Below are positions 15,001 to 26,120 of a DNA stretch of 64,000 bases, piece after piece (position 1 is the first letter of the stretch; each line of letters starts with the position of its first letter). This DNA is from Lineus longissimus. Lineage: Eukaryota; Nemertea; Pilidiophora; Heteronemertea; Lineidae. The notes beneath the pieces were generated by a model. It searched no databases. It was not told the DNA's origin and worked only from the letters and a program-made list of their open reading frames with translations. The DNA lies in assembly GCF_910592395.1 (NCBI RefSeq), contig NC_088322.1:14999431-15063430 (forward strand). Reading direction: 5' to 3'. The position numbers were made by a program, and so were the translations under genes.

Positions 15001-18000
15001 GGGGTATCAACCACTCCCTCCTCAACGATACAGTCCTCGACAAACATTGGAGTATCAACCACTCCCTCCTCATCGATGCAGTCCTCGACAAGCACTGGAG
15101 TATCAACCACACCCTCCTCATCGATGCAGCCCTCGACAAGCATTGGGGTATCGACCACTCCCTCCTCATCGATGCAGTCCTCGACAAGCACTGGAGTATC
15201 TACCACACCCTCCTCATCGATGCAGCCCTCGACAAGCATTGGGGTATCAACCACTCCCTCCTCATCGATGCAGTCCTCGACAAGCATTGGGGTATCAACC
15301 ACTCCCTCCTCATCGATGCAGTCCTCGACAAGCATTGGGGTATCGACCACTCCCTCCTCATCGATGCAGTCCTCGACAAGCATTGGGGTATCAACCACAC
15401 CCTCCTCATCGATGCAGCCCTCGACAAGCATTGGGGTATCAACCACTCCCTCCTCATCGATGCAGTCCTCGACAAGCATTGGGGTATCAACCACTCCCTC
15501 CTCATCGATGCAGTCCTCGACAAGCATTGGAGTATCAACCACTCCCTCCTCATCGATGCAGTCCTCGACAAGCACTGGAGTATCAACCACACCCTCCTCA
15601 TCGATGCAGTCCTCGACAAGCATTGGAGTATCAATCACTCCCTCCTCATCGATGCAGTCCTCGACAAGCATTGGAGTATCAATCACTCCCTCCTCATCGA
15701 TGCAGTCCTCGACAAGCATTGGGGTATCAACCACACTCTCCTCATCGATGCAGCCCTCGACAAGCACTGGAGTATCAACCACACCCTCCTCATCGATGCA
15801 GCCCTCGACAAGCATTGGGGTATCAACCACACCCTCCTCATCAATGCAGCCCTCGACAAGCATTGGGGTATCAACCACACCCTCCTCATCGATGCAGTCC
15901 TCTACAAGCACTGGAGTATCAGCCACTCCCTCCTCATCGATGCAGTCCTCGACAAGCATTGGAGTATCAACCACTCCCTCCTCATCGATGCAGTCCTCGA
16001 CAAGCACTGGAGTATCAACCACACCCTCCTCATCGATGCAGTCCTCGACAAGCATTGGAGTATCAATCACTCCCTCCTCATCGATGCAGTCCTCGACAAG
16101 CATTGGAGTATCAATTACTCCCTCCTCATCGATGCAGTCCTCGACAAGCATTGGGGTATCAACCACACCCTCCTCATCGATGCAGCCCTCGACAAGCACT
16201 GGAGTATCAACCACACCCTCCTCATCAATGCAGCCCTCGACAAGCATTGGGGTATCAACCACACCCTCCTCATCGATGCAGCCCTCGACAAGCATTGGGG
16301 TATCAACCACACCCTCCTCATCGATACAGTCCTCGACAAGCACTGGAGTATCAGCCACTCCCTCCTCATCGATGCTGTCCTCGACAAGCATTGGAGTATC
16401 AACCACTCCCTCCTCATCGATGCAGTCCTCGACAAGCATTGGGGTATCAACCACTCCCTCCTCATCGATGCAGCCCTCGACAAGCATTGGAGTATCAACC
16501 ACACCCTCCTCATCGATGCAGCCCTCGACAAGCATTGGAGTATCGACCACACCCTCCTCAAAAATGCATTCCTCGACAAGCATTGGGGTATCGACCACTC
16601 CCTCCTCAACGATGCAGGCCTCGACAAGCATTGGAGTATCAACGACTTCCTCCTCAACGATGCAGACCTCGACAAGCATTGGAGTATCCACCACTCCCTC
16701 CTCAACGATGCAGCCCTCGACAAGCATTGGAGTATCAACCACTCCCTCCTCAACAATGCAGTCCTCGACACACATTGGGGTATCGACCACTCCCTCCTCA
16801 ACGATGCAGGCCTCGACAAGCATTGGAGTATCAACCGCGCCCTCCTCATCGATGCAGTCCACGACAAGCATTGGAGCATCAACCACTCCCTCCTCAACGA
16901 TGCAGACCTCGACAAGCATTGGAGTATCAACCACTCCGTCCTCAACGATGCAGACCTCGACAAGCATTGGAGTATCAACCACTCCCTCTTTATCGATGCA
17001 GTCCTCGACTAGCATTGGAGTATCAATCGCGCCCTCCTCAACGATGCAGACCTCGACAAGCATTGGAGTATCAACCACTCCCTCTTCATCGATGCAGTCC
17101 TCGACAAGCATTGGAGTATCAACCGCGCCTTCCTCATCGATGCTGTCCTCGACAAGCATTGGAGTATCAACCACTCCCTCTTCAACGATGCAGACCTCGA
17201 CAAGCATTGGAGTATCAACCACTCCCTCCTCAACGATGCAGACCTCGACAAGCATTGGAGTATCAACCACTCCCTCTTCATCGATGCAGTCCTCGACAAG
17301 CATTGGAGTATCAACCACTCCCTCTTCATCGATGCAGCCCTCGACAAGCATTGGGGTATCAACCACACCCTCCTCATCGATGCAGCCCTCGACAAACATT
17401 GGGGTATCAACCACACCCTCCTCATCAATGCAGTCCTCTGCAAGCACTGGAGTATCAGCCACTCCCTCCTCATCGATGCAGTCCTCGACAAGCATTGGAG
17501 TATCAACCACTCCGTCCTCAACGATGCAGACCTCGACAAGCATTGGAGTATCAACCACTCCCTCTTCATCGATGCAGTCCTCGACTAGCATTGGAGTATC
17601 AATCGCGCCCTCCTCAACGATGCAGACCTCGACAAGCATTGGAGTATCAACCACTCCCTCTTCATCGATGCAGTCCTCGACAAGCATTGGAGTATCAACC
17701 GCGCCCTCCTCATCGATGCTGTCCTCGACAAGCATTGGAGTATCAACCACTCCCTCCTCAACGATGCAGACCTCGACAAGCATTGGAGTATCAACCACTC
17801 CCTCCTCAACGATGCAGACCTCGACAAGCATTGGAGTATCAACCACTCCCTCTTCATCGATGCAGTCCTCGACAAGCATTGGAGTATCAACCACTCCCTT
17901 TTCATCGATGCAGACCTCGACAAGCATTGGAGTATCAACCACTCCCTCCTCAACGATGCAGACCTCGACAAGCATTGGAGTATCAACCACTCCATCTTCA

Positions 18001-19310
18001 TCGATGCAGTCCTTGACAAGCATTGGAGTATCAACCGCGCCCTCCTCATCGATGCTGTCCTCGACAAGCATTGGAGTATCAACCACTCCCTCCTCAACGA
18101 TGCAGACCTCGACAAGCATTGGGGTGTCCACCACTCTCTCCTCATCGATGCAGTCCTCGACAAGCATTGGAGTATCAACCGCGCCCTTCTCATCGATGCA
18201 GACCTCGACAAGCGTTGGAGTATCAACCACTCCCTCCTCAACGATGCAGTCCTCGACAAGCATTGGAGTATCAACCGCGCCCTCCTCATCGATGCAGACC
18301 TCGACAAGCATTGGAGTATCAACCACTCCCTCCTCAACGATGCACACCTCGACAAGCATTGGAGTATCGACCACTCCCTCCTCATCGATGCAGTCCACGA
18401 CAAGCATTGGAGTATCCACCACTCCCTCCTCATCGATGCAGTCCTTGACAAGTATTGGAGTATCCACCACTCCCTCCTCAACGATGCAGACCTCGACAAG
18501 CATTCGAGTATCCACCACTCCCTCCTCATCGATGCAGTCCTCGACAACCATTGGAGTATCCACCACTCCCTCCTCAACGATGCAGTCCACGACAAGCATT
18601 GGAGTATCCACCACTCCCTCCTCATCGATGCAGTCCTCGACAACCATTGGAGTATCCAAAACTCCTTCCTCAACGATGCAGTCCACGACAAGCATTAAAG
18701 TATCGACCACTCCCTCCTCAACGATGCAGTCCTCTACAAGCATTGGAGTATCAACCACTCCTTCCTCAACGATGCAGTCCTCTACAAGCATTGGAGTATC
18801 AACCACTCCCTCCTCAACGATGCAGTCCTCTACAAGCATTGGAGTATCAACGATTCCCTCCTCAACGATGCAGTCCTCTACAAGCATTGGAGTATCGACC
18901 ACTCCCTCCTCATCGATGCAGTCCTCGACAAGCATTGGAGTATCAACCACTCCCTCCTCAACGATGCAGTCCTCTACAAGCATTGGAGTATCGACCACTC
19001 CCTCCTCATCGATGCAGTCCTCGACAAGCATTGGAGTATCAACCACTCCCTCCTCAACGATGCAGTCTTCTACAAGCATTGGAGTATCAACGACTCCCTC
19101 CTCAGCGATGCAGTCCTCTACAAGCATTATAGCATCGACCACACCCTCCCCAACGATGCAGACCTCTACAAGCGTTGGAGCATCAACCAATCCCTCCTTA
19201 ACGATGCAGTCCTCGACAAGCATTGAAGTATCAACCACTCCCTCCTCAGCGATGCAGTCCTCGACAAGCACTGGGGCATCCGCCACTCCCTTTTCGACGA
19301 CGCAGGCCTC
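1..19310 (+). repeat. Coding minisatellite of mucin A, 48-bp unit, about 402 copies
   Basis: The unit encodes variants of SSTSIGVSTTPSSSMQ, with 10 of 16 positions Ser or Thr and one Pro, a dense O-glycosylation substrate. The Met/Thr-Gln codon pair falls at base 4 and again at 19300, a distance of exactly 402 x 48, so there is no net indel over the array. Subtypes are recognisable: TTPSSS with SIG, TAPSST with STG, ITPSSS, TTLSSSMQP, and rare SIETSTSIG and TSIKVSTTP units. These recur in the same order as larger blocks. Every reading frame is largely open because the unit is a multiple of three and lacks stops in most frames. Confidence 0.97.
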
Positions 19311-22300
19311 AACAATTACCCCAACGCTAACTACTTCAACTACACCTAAAACTCCAGTCCTAACAATTACAACTCCAGTTCCAACTACAACAACTCCGGC
19401 TGCAGAAACTGGAATCAACCCAGGGGCAAGTTTTGTTCGAATTTTCGTCTTGACGATTGATTTCGACTACGGATCAGACATTTTAAACTCGACCAGCGAG
19501 GCTCATAAGAAGCTTGTGAAAGCAGTTGTGTCTTTCGTAAGTACAATCTTGATTTGTTTACGAAAATTGTCCTTCATTCCATTAGTAACTCTCACTAAAT
19601 TAATGATTATAATATACGTTGGAACTCATCAAAATTCGTTAAACTTAATGATCAGATATTGAGGAGCCGACCAAAGAGGCATACAAGAAACTGTTTCTGG
19701 TTGCGAAAGTTGATTTATTCTAAGTAACTCCCATACTTAACAATCATGATATCTGTTGGATGGGACGCCCACAGATGTAATTACCAAAACGTAACCAGAC
19801 AATGCGCCATTTTGAAATCGGAACAAAACTATTTTATTTTTGGAAATCTCCAGGAACTTACCTAATAAATTTCATCATTTCAGATGCGAAATGTTATGAA
19901 TTTCTTCTTCCATATTGAATACCAAGTTACAGGGATAAGGTTAGTTGTCATTGGTTGCATCCGTTGGCTACCCAGCTTCAAATTTTGAGAAGAGAAGGTG
20001 CTCACAATAAGCTTCATATGTTGATGTCAATATCCTTTTGGGCTTCTGTGCGAATAATGTTTGGCCGATTTGTTCAGGTCAGGTTTTCCCTTACGGAGGC
20101 GAACATGTCGAAACCAATACACTACATGTACACAAATACATACAAAAAATGTATGTCGTTAACATGGTTACTAAAATGTAAACCTCCCCTTGGGTCTCAA
20201 AGTACGACTGATGAAAGAAACAATTGTTGAAGAAATTGGCCAGGTTTTTTTTGCTCAGCAGCCCAAATGGATAGTGACATTAACTCTAGAAGCTGACCGA
20301 GATTTACTGCAAATCCGTAGAGTAGCTCCCATTTGTTGATTTCAAACGAGGATTTGGCACTGGCTAATCAGGTTTTACAATTTACAATTTTCTTAATTTT
20401 TCAGACGAGGTTCTGCCATTGTTGACGTGAAATTCAGCGTTTCTTTAGCAGACTTAAACAATGCATCAGCTGCCTCTGATGGGAGTTTCGACCTCGAAGC
20501 CGCAATGGTCTCGAAAGCGTTGGACGCATCGGCTCACAACGTCACTGTTGATAATAACCCCGTGAACTATACGGGAATGGTGATTAGTCTACAAAAGGGT
20601 GAGTTTACTTACCAGGAGTATTCTCCTCTTGACATTGCAGCGGTCGGCTACTGAAAAAGCCTTTGGTTTAGAGCTTTCTACAAGAAAGTACCTACACCTG
20701 TACCATGAATAGATTTAACTTAGAAAACGTATTTCATACGATTCTGTCATGAAGAGATTTATAAAAGAAATGTAACCAATAAACTTCTCAACACAGAACA
20801 GATGCATTAGAAACGAAGTATACGGCAAAAAATATTAGTCCCCCTGAGCACGATATTCAGGAAAAACGTTCCGCAGCCTGGTAGCTGATGATTAGAAGAG
20901 TCGACTAACTTAATGTGATGCGCTTTGAGCGATTGAATCCAGTTGGATTTAGCGCTATGTAAGTCTCATAACTATTATCATAACTTGGCGGGATCCTACT
21001 TTCTTTCACATATACGAAGCAATCCTCATCACTTCTATTTATCAAACACATCTTTCTTTCTTCAGACGCCTTTCAGACTAACTTCACAACGTGTGACGCC
21101 AAGCCTTGCAACCCGGGACTCCAGTGCCGTAACTTGCAGCCAGACAAGCCGTACGCCTTTGTCTTCACTTGTCTCGCTAAATGCAAGGATTACTCTTGTG
21201 GCATTTTCAGCGAATGCAATCTGAATGATGAGGGAGAACCTTTCTGTGCGTAAGTACATGATCCTGATATAAACTTCGATGGTAACTCTCAAGATTTACA
21301 ATTAGCTTAGCCGTCTTCGTCTTTATAGTTTGACCAGCTGAGAGAGTCTGACGTGTAACACAAATATGGTGAAGATAAAGTTGACATTGTTTACAAACGT
21401 GTCAAACCTGTCGGTCAAAGGGAGAACTAACTACCAGTGAAAAATGTAGGATTGTTTTCATATTTTTATTTGAATATGAAGTGTCAATCTGACGAACTGT
21501 TGTCTTTTTCAGATACGTCGACTCAACACTCAAACTCTTCATTGGATTATCTATCGCCGGTTTCTTCGTCCTCATCATCATTATTGGTATCATTTGCTTG
21601 TTCTTTAAGTTGAGGAGGTCGAGGTAAGGGAATAGAATCAAATGTAACGTTTGTCCAAGATTCCAGTGTTCCTAGCAAAAGAATGCACGGCATATTTTCT
21701 TCAAACAAAGCTCGCTCGTACCTAGGTCCAATTCCCATTGTTCTACAGTCTAATCAAGGGGTTACCTGGGCAAATTTTGATAACATCGACCCCCACGAAA
21801 CACCTTCAGGGTGGTCGATAGGGCTTAACCAGCAAGGCCAGATAAGCGAAATGAAAAAAGCACTCACCCAGAGGGCTGCGCGTACTTCCCATTCGTGACT
21901 CTCTTTTTCATTCCCGTCGTTTTATTTCTCAGTTCGTCCGTTTCAACGTGTTAATCGATGGAACATATAGGAAGCAGGAGCCAGTTGCACATGGTTTGTC
22001 TAAACGTTTCCCTTGGGTTTGTCATACCCAATCCAAGGGAACTTTATAGAAAAGGCCATAAAGAAGACAATGAGATCGTCCTGTGAAGTTCACAGGGGAG
22101 CAACTGTTGCTGTTTGTTACAAAAATGAAATATTCTGATGGCCAGCTAGCGGTATAAACAATTGAGGTTCACGAAATCACTTTCTGTGAACGAAAATCGT
22201 AACAATACGCCATTAACGTCTTCAGATGGCTTGAGTGTTATCTACGTCAGATGCACAGCAATTCTAATGTAAATAAATTCTGTTTTCATCATGTACTGGC

Positions 22301-24396
22301 AGTTCAAAGTTGGTTCGAAATAATAGAGAACTCGTAATGATAGGCGCCATAGTGTATATTAGTTTCCATGCTGTGACGTCGCTGTACATTACACTTATGT
22401 GATAAAATTACAAAAATGAATGTCGTTTGAAATAGAATAATTACAACTAAAATCCATGTTTGTATCATTTCTATTAACTGTATAAAAATGAAGAGGCCTA
22501 GCACAGGCCATTTGGGGCAATGGTGGACTATTCAAACCGGACGGAACCACGTCATCAAATGTAGTATTCTTGTGCATGAGTCATGGATTAACATGTTCTT
22601 TCCACTTTGTAATTACAGAAAGGACGACGGGGAGAGCGACACGACATCCTCCGAAAGTATTCATGAAGCACCCTCAGCCAGGAATATTGCGTTTTTGGAT
22701 GGCCATGACCAGGTATGTATACGACGAGAGTTATCATTCAACTTTGAACTACTAACTGAAGTTTGTTGAATTATGAAACCTGGCGGGACAAAGCAAGATG
22801 ACTTGTGTGAGGATCCAGGTCTCAGTCAAACAAGACACATCGTCACCACGTTCTTGTATATATTTTATTTCCCCATACGAATAACTCTAACCAAAAACGG
22901 AAACATACAAAGTAAACAAATCAATAAAATATCATACATATTGCACTGACGTACTACATCCATGGAAATCTATCACTTTGGCACCTTCATAGCAACTACG
23001 ACAGATTACTTATTTGTCCGCACACTACCGCTGGATCACTCCGTTCTGAGGCACAGCATCTTCTTATCGAGCGTCCATTCCGGCTGGTAACATTCGGGGC
23101 AAGGGCATTCTCAGTGCATGCCCCTCGAATGTGGAACTCACTAGGCCATGACCTGAGGAAAGAAACTGACTCCATCACCTTACAAAAAAACTTGAAAACT
23201 TTCCTCTTCCGCGAGCATTTTGGAGTGTGAGCGCTTTTGAACATTGTATTCAGTGGGAAAGGTGCTATAAAAAAGATACTTTCATTCAGAGTACTCATCA
23301 AAAACGTCTCATTGTTAATGTCATTTCTAATGGGTTGCTGTTTTGTTTTCAGTCGAGCATACAGTACGATTACTTCGACGCGTACCTGGGTTGCAAACAT
23401 GACTCTCTTGGTAAACCGGTAAGTGTCAAGTTGTACCATGGCAAGTGGGCTTAGATATTACAATATTTGATGGGGAGGCTGCTTCCTTAGGCATGTTCGG
23501 CCCCCATGACTCAACAGGTGTATTTATTGGTTCAGGTCTCTGACTAGCAGCCATGGGGTCCCTGGTTCGATCTTCCTAGTGTCGGCGTGAGACTCTAGGC
23601 CCATGTTAGTCATCTCTTCCTTCAAAGAAATAGTGACATACATGAAACAAACCGGAGCAATCCTGTTAAGTAATCTTCAATCTTAGGTCCGTTTTTCTTT
23701 TTCAGATAAGGATTCCTCGTCCCAAAGTCAGTGCCAAGAAGCTTGGCTTACACCACATGGCGAGGTCATCGGACGAGGGCTCATCAAGCTCACCGGACGA
23801 GGTAAGATTCTTATCGTTTTGATGGGATATCGCCCGTGCTGAACTGTTAGCTCAGTAGGCTCCGCAATCCTAGCATAGAACACGCGCTCAGTTGATTGTG
23901 TATCGACCATCAAGGTCGACACGGACTGTAGCTCTGGCCGCACCGTGAGACAAGCACTAAACGGGTTCGTTTCCACGGAAAACGCTGCAAAACATATCGT
24001 CACGTGTTCCTCTTTTCCCCTATAATGAAAACTATACCGATATTGTATGGAAACACTGACACTTATGTAGAAGAACCGAACAAGAATGATCTTGACCGTT
24101 TTAACGTCGAACTCATTTGCCCTTTTCGGAAAAAAAACGCCGTGTTAATGCAAAATATTGGCGAGAAACGGGGTCGAACCCACGACAATCGTGTTATTAC
24201 ATTTAGCACGACGCTCTAACCAACTGAGCTAACCTGTCGGACATGTTAAACGGAATACATCACAGGTGTTGATAACGTTCAAGGTGGCTCATCATGAAAG
24301 CGGTGACTGTATGAAAAAATATCTTGTTCCAATTTTGCAAACGTCCAACACTCAGAATATAATCTATCTTTTCAGGGAACCAACACTGAGATTTAA
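1..24396 (+). CDS. Giant transmembrane mucin A (SEA domain, Cys-rich module, TM), 5'-truncated by window
   Basis: Coding exons: <1-19536, 19884-19939, 20405-20598, 21066-21249, 21513-21623, 22619-22712, 23353-23418, 23706-23801, 24376-24396. All introns are GT/AG and phases join without a break (0,2,1,2,2,0,0,0), giving 6785 visible residues. Order: about 6430 residues of 16-aa Ser/Thr repeats, a Thr/Pro linker, a SEA domain, an eight-cysteine module, one TM helix and a tail of about 105 residues ending NTEI. The signal peptide exon must lie before base 1; its equivalents are visible in genes B and C. By architecture this is a cell-surface mucin like vertebrate MUC3/MUC12/MUC17 (family knowledge); orthology is not claimed. 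The 19.5-kb exon has no stop or frameshift. The true repeat number may differ from this assembly. Alternatives such as a secreted mucin are excluded by the TM exon. Confidence 0.88.
19390..20598 (+). other. SEA domain of mucin A, encoded across three exons
   Basis: The last part of the repeat exon (to 19536) encodes a segment with FVLTIDFDYG and an STSEAHKKL helix. Exon 19884-19939 encodes RNVMNFFFHIEY. Exon 20405-20598 starts at RGSAIVDV, followed by FSVSLADL. In SEA domains the G-S of GSVVV-type motifs is the autoproteolysis site; here the G-S is kept in a GSAIV context. N-glycosylation sequons are seen at NST before the helix and at HNVT in the last exon. Introns 19537-19883 (phase 0) and 19940-20404 (phase 2) match B and C. 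The SEA assignment rests on motif and position; no profile search was run. Confidence 0.8.
21066..21249 (+). other. Eight-cysteine extracellular module of mucin A
   Basis: This 184-bp exon encodes eight cysteines spaced C-x4-C-x5-C-x14-C-x3-C-x4-C-x5-C-x9-C, identical in genes B and C. It sits between the SEA domain and the TM helix, where membrane mucins usually carry an EGF-like domain. The pattern is EGF-like in flavour (KPCNPGLQC, then KCKDYSCGIFSEC) but is not a textbook six-cysteine EGF, so I call it EGF-like with caution. An NFT sequon precedes the first cysteine. Confidence 0.8.
21513..21623 (+). other. Transmembrane exon of mucin A
   Basis: After YVDSTLKL comes a hydrophobic stretch of about 23 residues (FIGLSIAGFFVLIIIIG through CLFF), then KLRRSR, a positively charged cytoplasmic stop-transfer. 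The exon is phase 2 at both ends. It is 12 bp shorter than in B and C, where the juxtamembrane region reads RWRKADTR. Acceptor TTTTTCAG and donor GTAAGG are clear. Confidence 0.9.
22996..23230 (+). mobile_element. LINE-type reverse transcriptase C-terminal remnant
   Basis: The plus strand, in the frame ending at TGA 23228-23230, reads SLRSEAQHLL, then FGARAFSVHAPRMWNSL, then LKTFLFREHFGV and a stop. The SLRS / RAFS-x-AP-x2-WNSL / LKT-x-LF series is the familiar C-terminal end of non-LTR retrotransposon ORF2 proteins (family knowledge). Only about 230 bp survive, upstream frames are closed, and it lies in a mucin A intron. I saw no counterpart in the equivalent introns of B and C, so it probably inserted after the duplications. 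Confidence 0.7.
24159..24238 (-). pseudogene. tRNA-Ile(AAT) pseudogene in the last intron of mucin A
   Basis: Minus strand. Aligns to the intact copies at 41576-41649 and 57922-57995, with the D-arm GGTTAGCTCAGTTGG fully kept. It carries a 6-base insertion in the anticodon loop (80 instead of 74 positions), and acceptor-stem and T-stem pairings are broken (5' GACAGGT against 3' TCTCGCC). A 6-base insertion is too short for a normal tRNA intron. It occupies the same intron and orientation as the two good copies, so it is a decayed co-duplicate. Confidence 0.85.
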
Positions 24397-26120
24397 GACT
24401 TGGCGACACTTTGAAAAAACGTAGTATTAGTCAGTGCCGAGCGAATAAACTGTCGACGTTAAACATTTTATCTCCAAGGACATCGTTTCGAGATTGTGTG
24501 ATATTTTTTGAGATTTCCCTTCCAATTCGGAAGGAAAGCTGATTGTCCTTGGGGAAACTTTCGTCATGAACTGGCACGGGGTGGCTGTCAGGTGACTACA
24601 GCAACAACCACAACGAACGACACGAGCGCCCCGCGCGGGGGTTTAGTGTCCTTATCTCGTCTGTCATCGTTTCGTGGACTCGAGGAACTGTTCCTCCGGT
24701 TGCAATCTTCCAATTTAGGTGCTCCTTACTAAACATCATTGTGTAAATATATTTATAATTTTGTGTACATACATGTAGAAACTCAGGAGCAAATTTTAAC
24801 ATGATTCGAAATGTCGGGTGTGGGCAACTTGCGAAAATGTAGGCGTTACTGGAATTAGAATCTGATAGCGAATTATTGGCTCCTCTTGCGAGCCAACTTA
24901 AATTCGAAACAGCATCGGAAAGCTCTTCGCAGAATGCTCTGCGAATGAGGAGGGGGGGGGGGGTTATTGTTAGAAAACCAACTTAAAGGCCGGAAGGTTT
25001 TATCTGGAATAACTTAACATTCATTTGATAGAGGGCGCCTCTCAATTCTTCTGGTACACCTGAAGAAAGTTCCGTATTGCACAGTCATTGTCAATGCTTT
25101 TCATTGAGATAAATGGTCGTATTCCACAAACATTTTGTAATTTCGGTAACGCCTATCTTGTTATTCTTGTAACTGAACGATGTGGGCTGGACCCATGCCA
25201 AGTCAAGTATTAGGGTAAACCTTCATACCTGGTGATACTATTCATAATTATATTTCCTTATATTGATGTATATACATGTACTGCGGCAAAAGAAATATCT
25301 GGACGCCGCGTCGAGCAAGCACATTAAGAGATTTCCAAAAGCAAATTGTGCGGTTAGTTCCGGTGGATTAATCAATTAAAATGGCCAAATTCTGCATCCC
25401 CGTTGTGTTCATTTGCAATCAGCCAATCAGAAGGCTCGAAAGCGGGGTTATTTCCGGTCAATTTACGCTTTTGGAAATGGGTGAATAGTGTAGTTTATTT
25501 TCGACAAAATGTGATGATAGTTAGCGACTGTAACCAGTCCCTATATAGTAGAGGACATCGTTATATAACCTGGCCCATGGTAGTCTCGGTAATATCGTGG
25601 TGGAAACAAGGCTGTGATAATGTTTGAGGTGTGTGTGTGGGGGGGGGGGGGTCGAAGGCTTTCAGGCTACGCCAATGATTGTGAAATCTCGCGAACGACC
25701 AAACGAGTTATGTACTGGAAATTACCGAGACTGTACAATCCTACGATCCTGTATTTGCATGGTAAGGCCGAGTCTACACTGACGAAATCTAGGTGATGAC
25801 GACCAACCTAGTCGAGCTCAAAACCTACCGTACATCATCCTGTAGTTTGAGAAGCGATATGCGTGTAATAGAAAACGTTGAATAACGAATGATAGTGTGG
25901 CCTCATAAGATCAACTCTGTATTTCTTTCTTCGTTGTTTTCATGCAAATTATAACATTTCTCATTTTGCTGAGACCATGCGCCGTCAGCAGATATATTAC
26001 ATTATACATATCCAAGTCTCAGCCACGAAGCTGAAAATGATGAAAAAGAAGAAAAGATGATGACGATAGAATGTCTAAGGCGGTCCATCAAGAATGTGTG
26101 AATAAATCTATTTATTATGT
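24397..26120 (+). other. 3' UTR / 3' flank of mucin A with candidate poly(A) signal
   Basis: From the TAA at 24394-24396, the first AATAAA at a distance comparable to B and C is at 26101-26106. Stop-to-signal distances are about 1.7 kb here, 1.45 kb in B and 1.26 kb in C. The stretch contains a segment shared with the C flank (ACAACCACAAC followed by AGCGCCCC), a segment shared by all three genes around GGGCTGGACCCA (25184-25195), two small hairpins at 24876-24896 and 24926-24945, and G runs at 24952-24963 and 25639-25651. An earlier AATAAA near 24445 could also be used. No protein-coding gene is apparent. Confidence 0.5.

Larger units (their letters stand above)
22619..24396 (+). other. Cytoplasmic-tail exons of mucin A (four exons)
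   Basis: Exons 22619-22712, 23353-23418, 23706-23801 and 24376-24396 encode the tail. Three short boxes recur in B and C: SARN-AF near the end of the first, a tyrosine-containing Y-x-AYL segment followed by DSLGK in the second, and PRP-x3-KLGL in the third. The last exon encodes GTNTEI and TAA; the C-terminal T-E-I fits a class I PDZ ligand (S/T-x-hydrophobic). The final intron contains the antisense tRNA-Ile pseudogene at 24159-24238. Confidence 0.85.

Noticed and set aside
1-19310. CRISPR-like regular repeat array
   Set aside because: There are no unique spacers; the whole 48-bp unit repeats, it is coding, and the surroundings are animal DNA.
14598-19418. Long antisense open frame (about 1600 codons) opposite mucin A; similar ones opposite B (29332-37371, about 2680 codons) and C (48184-54303, about 2040 codons)
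   Set aside because: The repeat units are multiples of three bases without stops in these frames, so any frame stays open for kilobases. The antisense frames lack splice-linked domains or plausible starts, and they end near the array edges.
23227-23454. Short open frame continuing into the Tyr-rich tail exon of mucin A
   Set aside because: The exon proper starts at 23353 after TTTTCAG and aligns with B and C; the upstream part is intron.
24159-24238. Functional intron-containing tRNA-Ile in mucin A
   Set aside because: The extra 6 bases are too short for a normal tRNA intron, and the acceptor and T stems do not pair, so it is scored as a pseudogene.
24952-25651. G runs (12 and 13 G) as G-quadruplexes
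   Set aside because: Each is a single run without the multiple spaced G tracts of an intramolecular quadruplex; both look like ordinary simple repeats.
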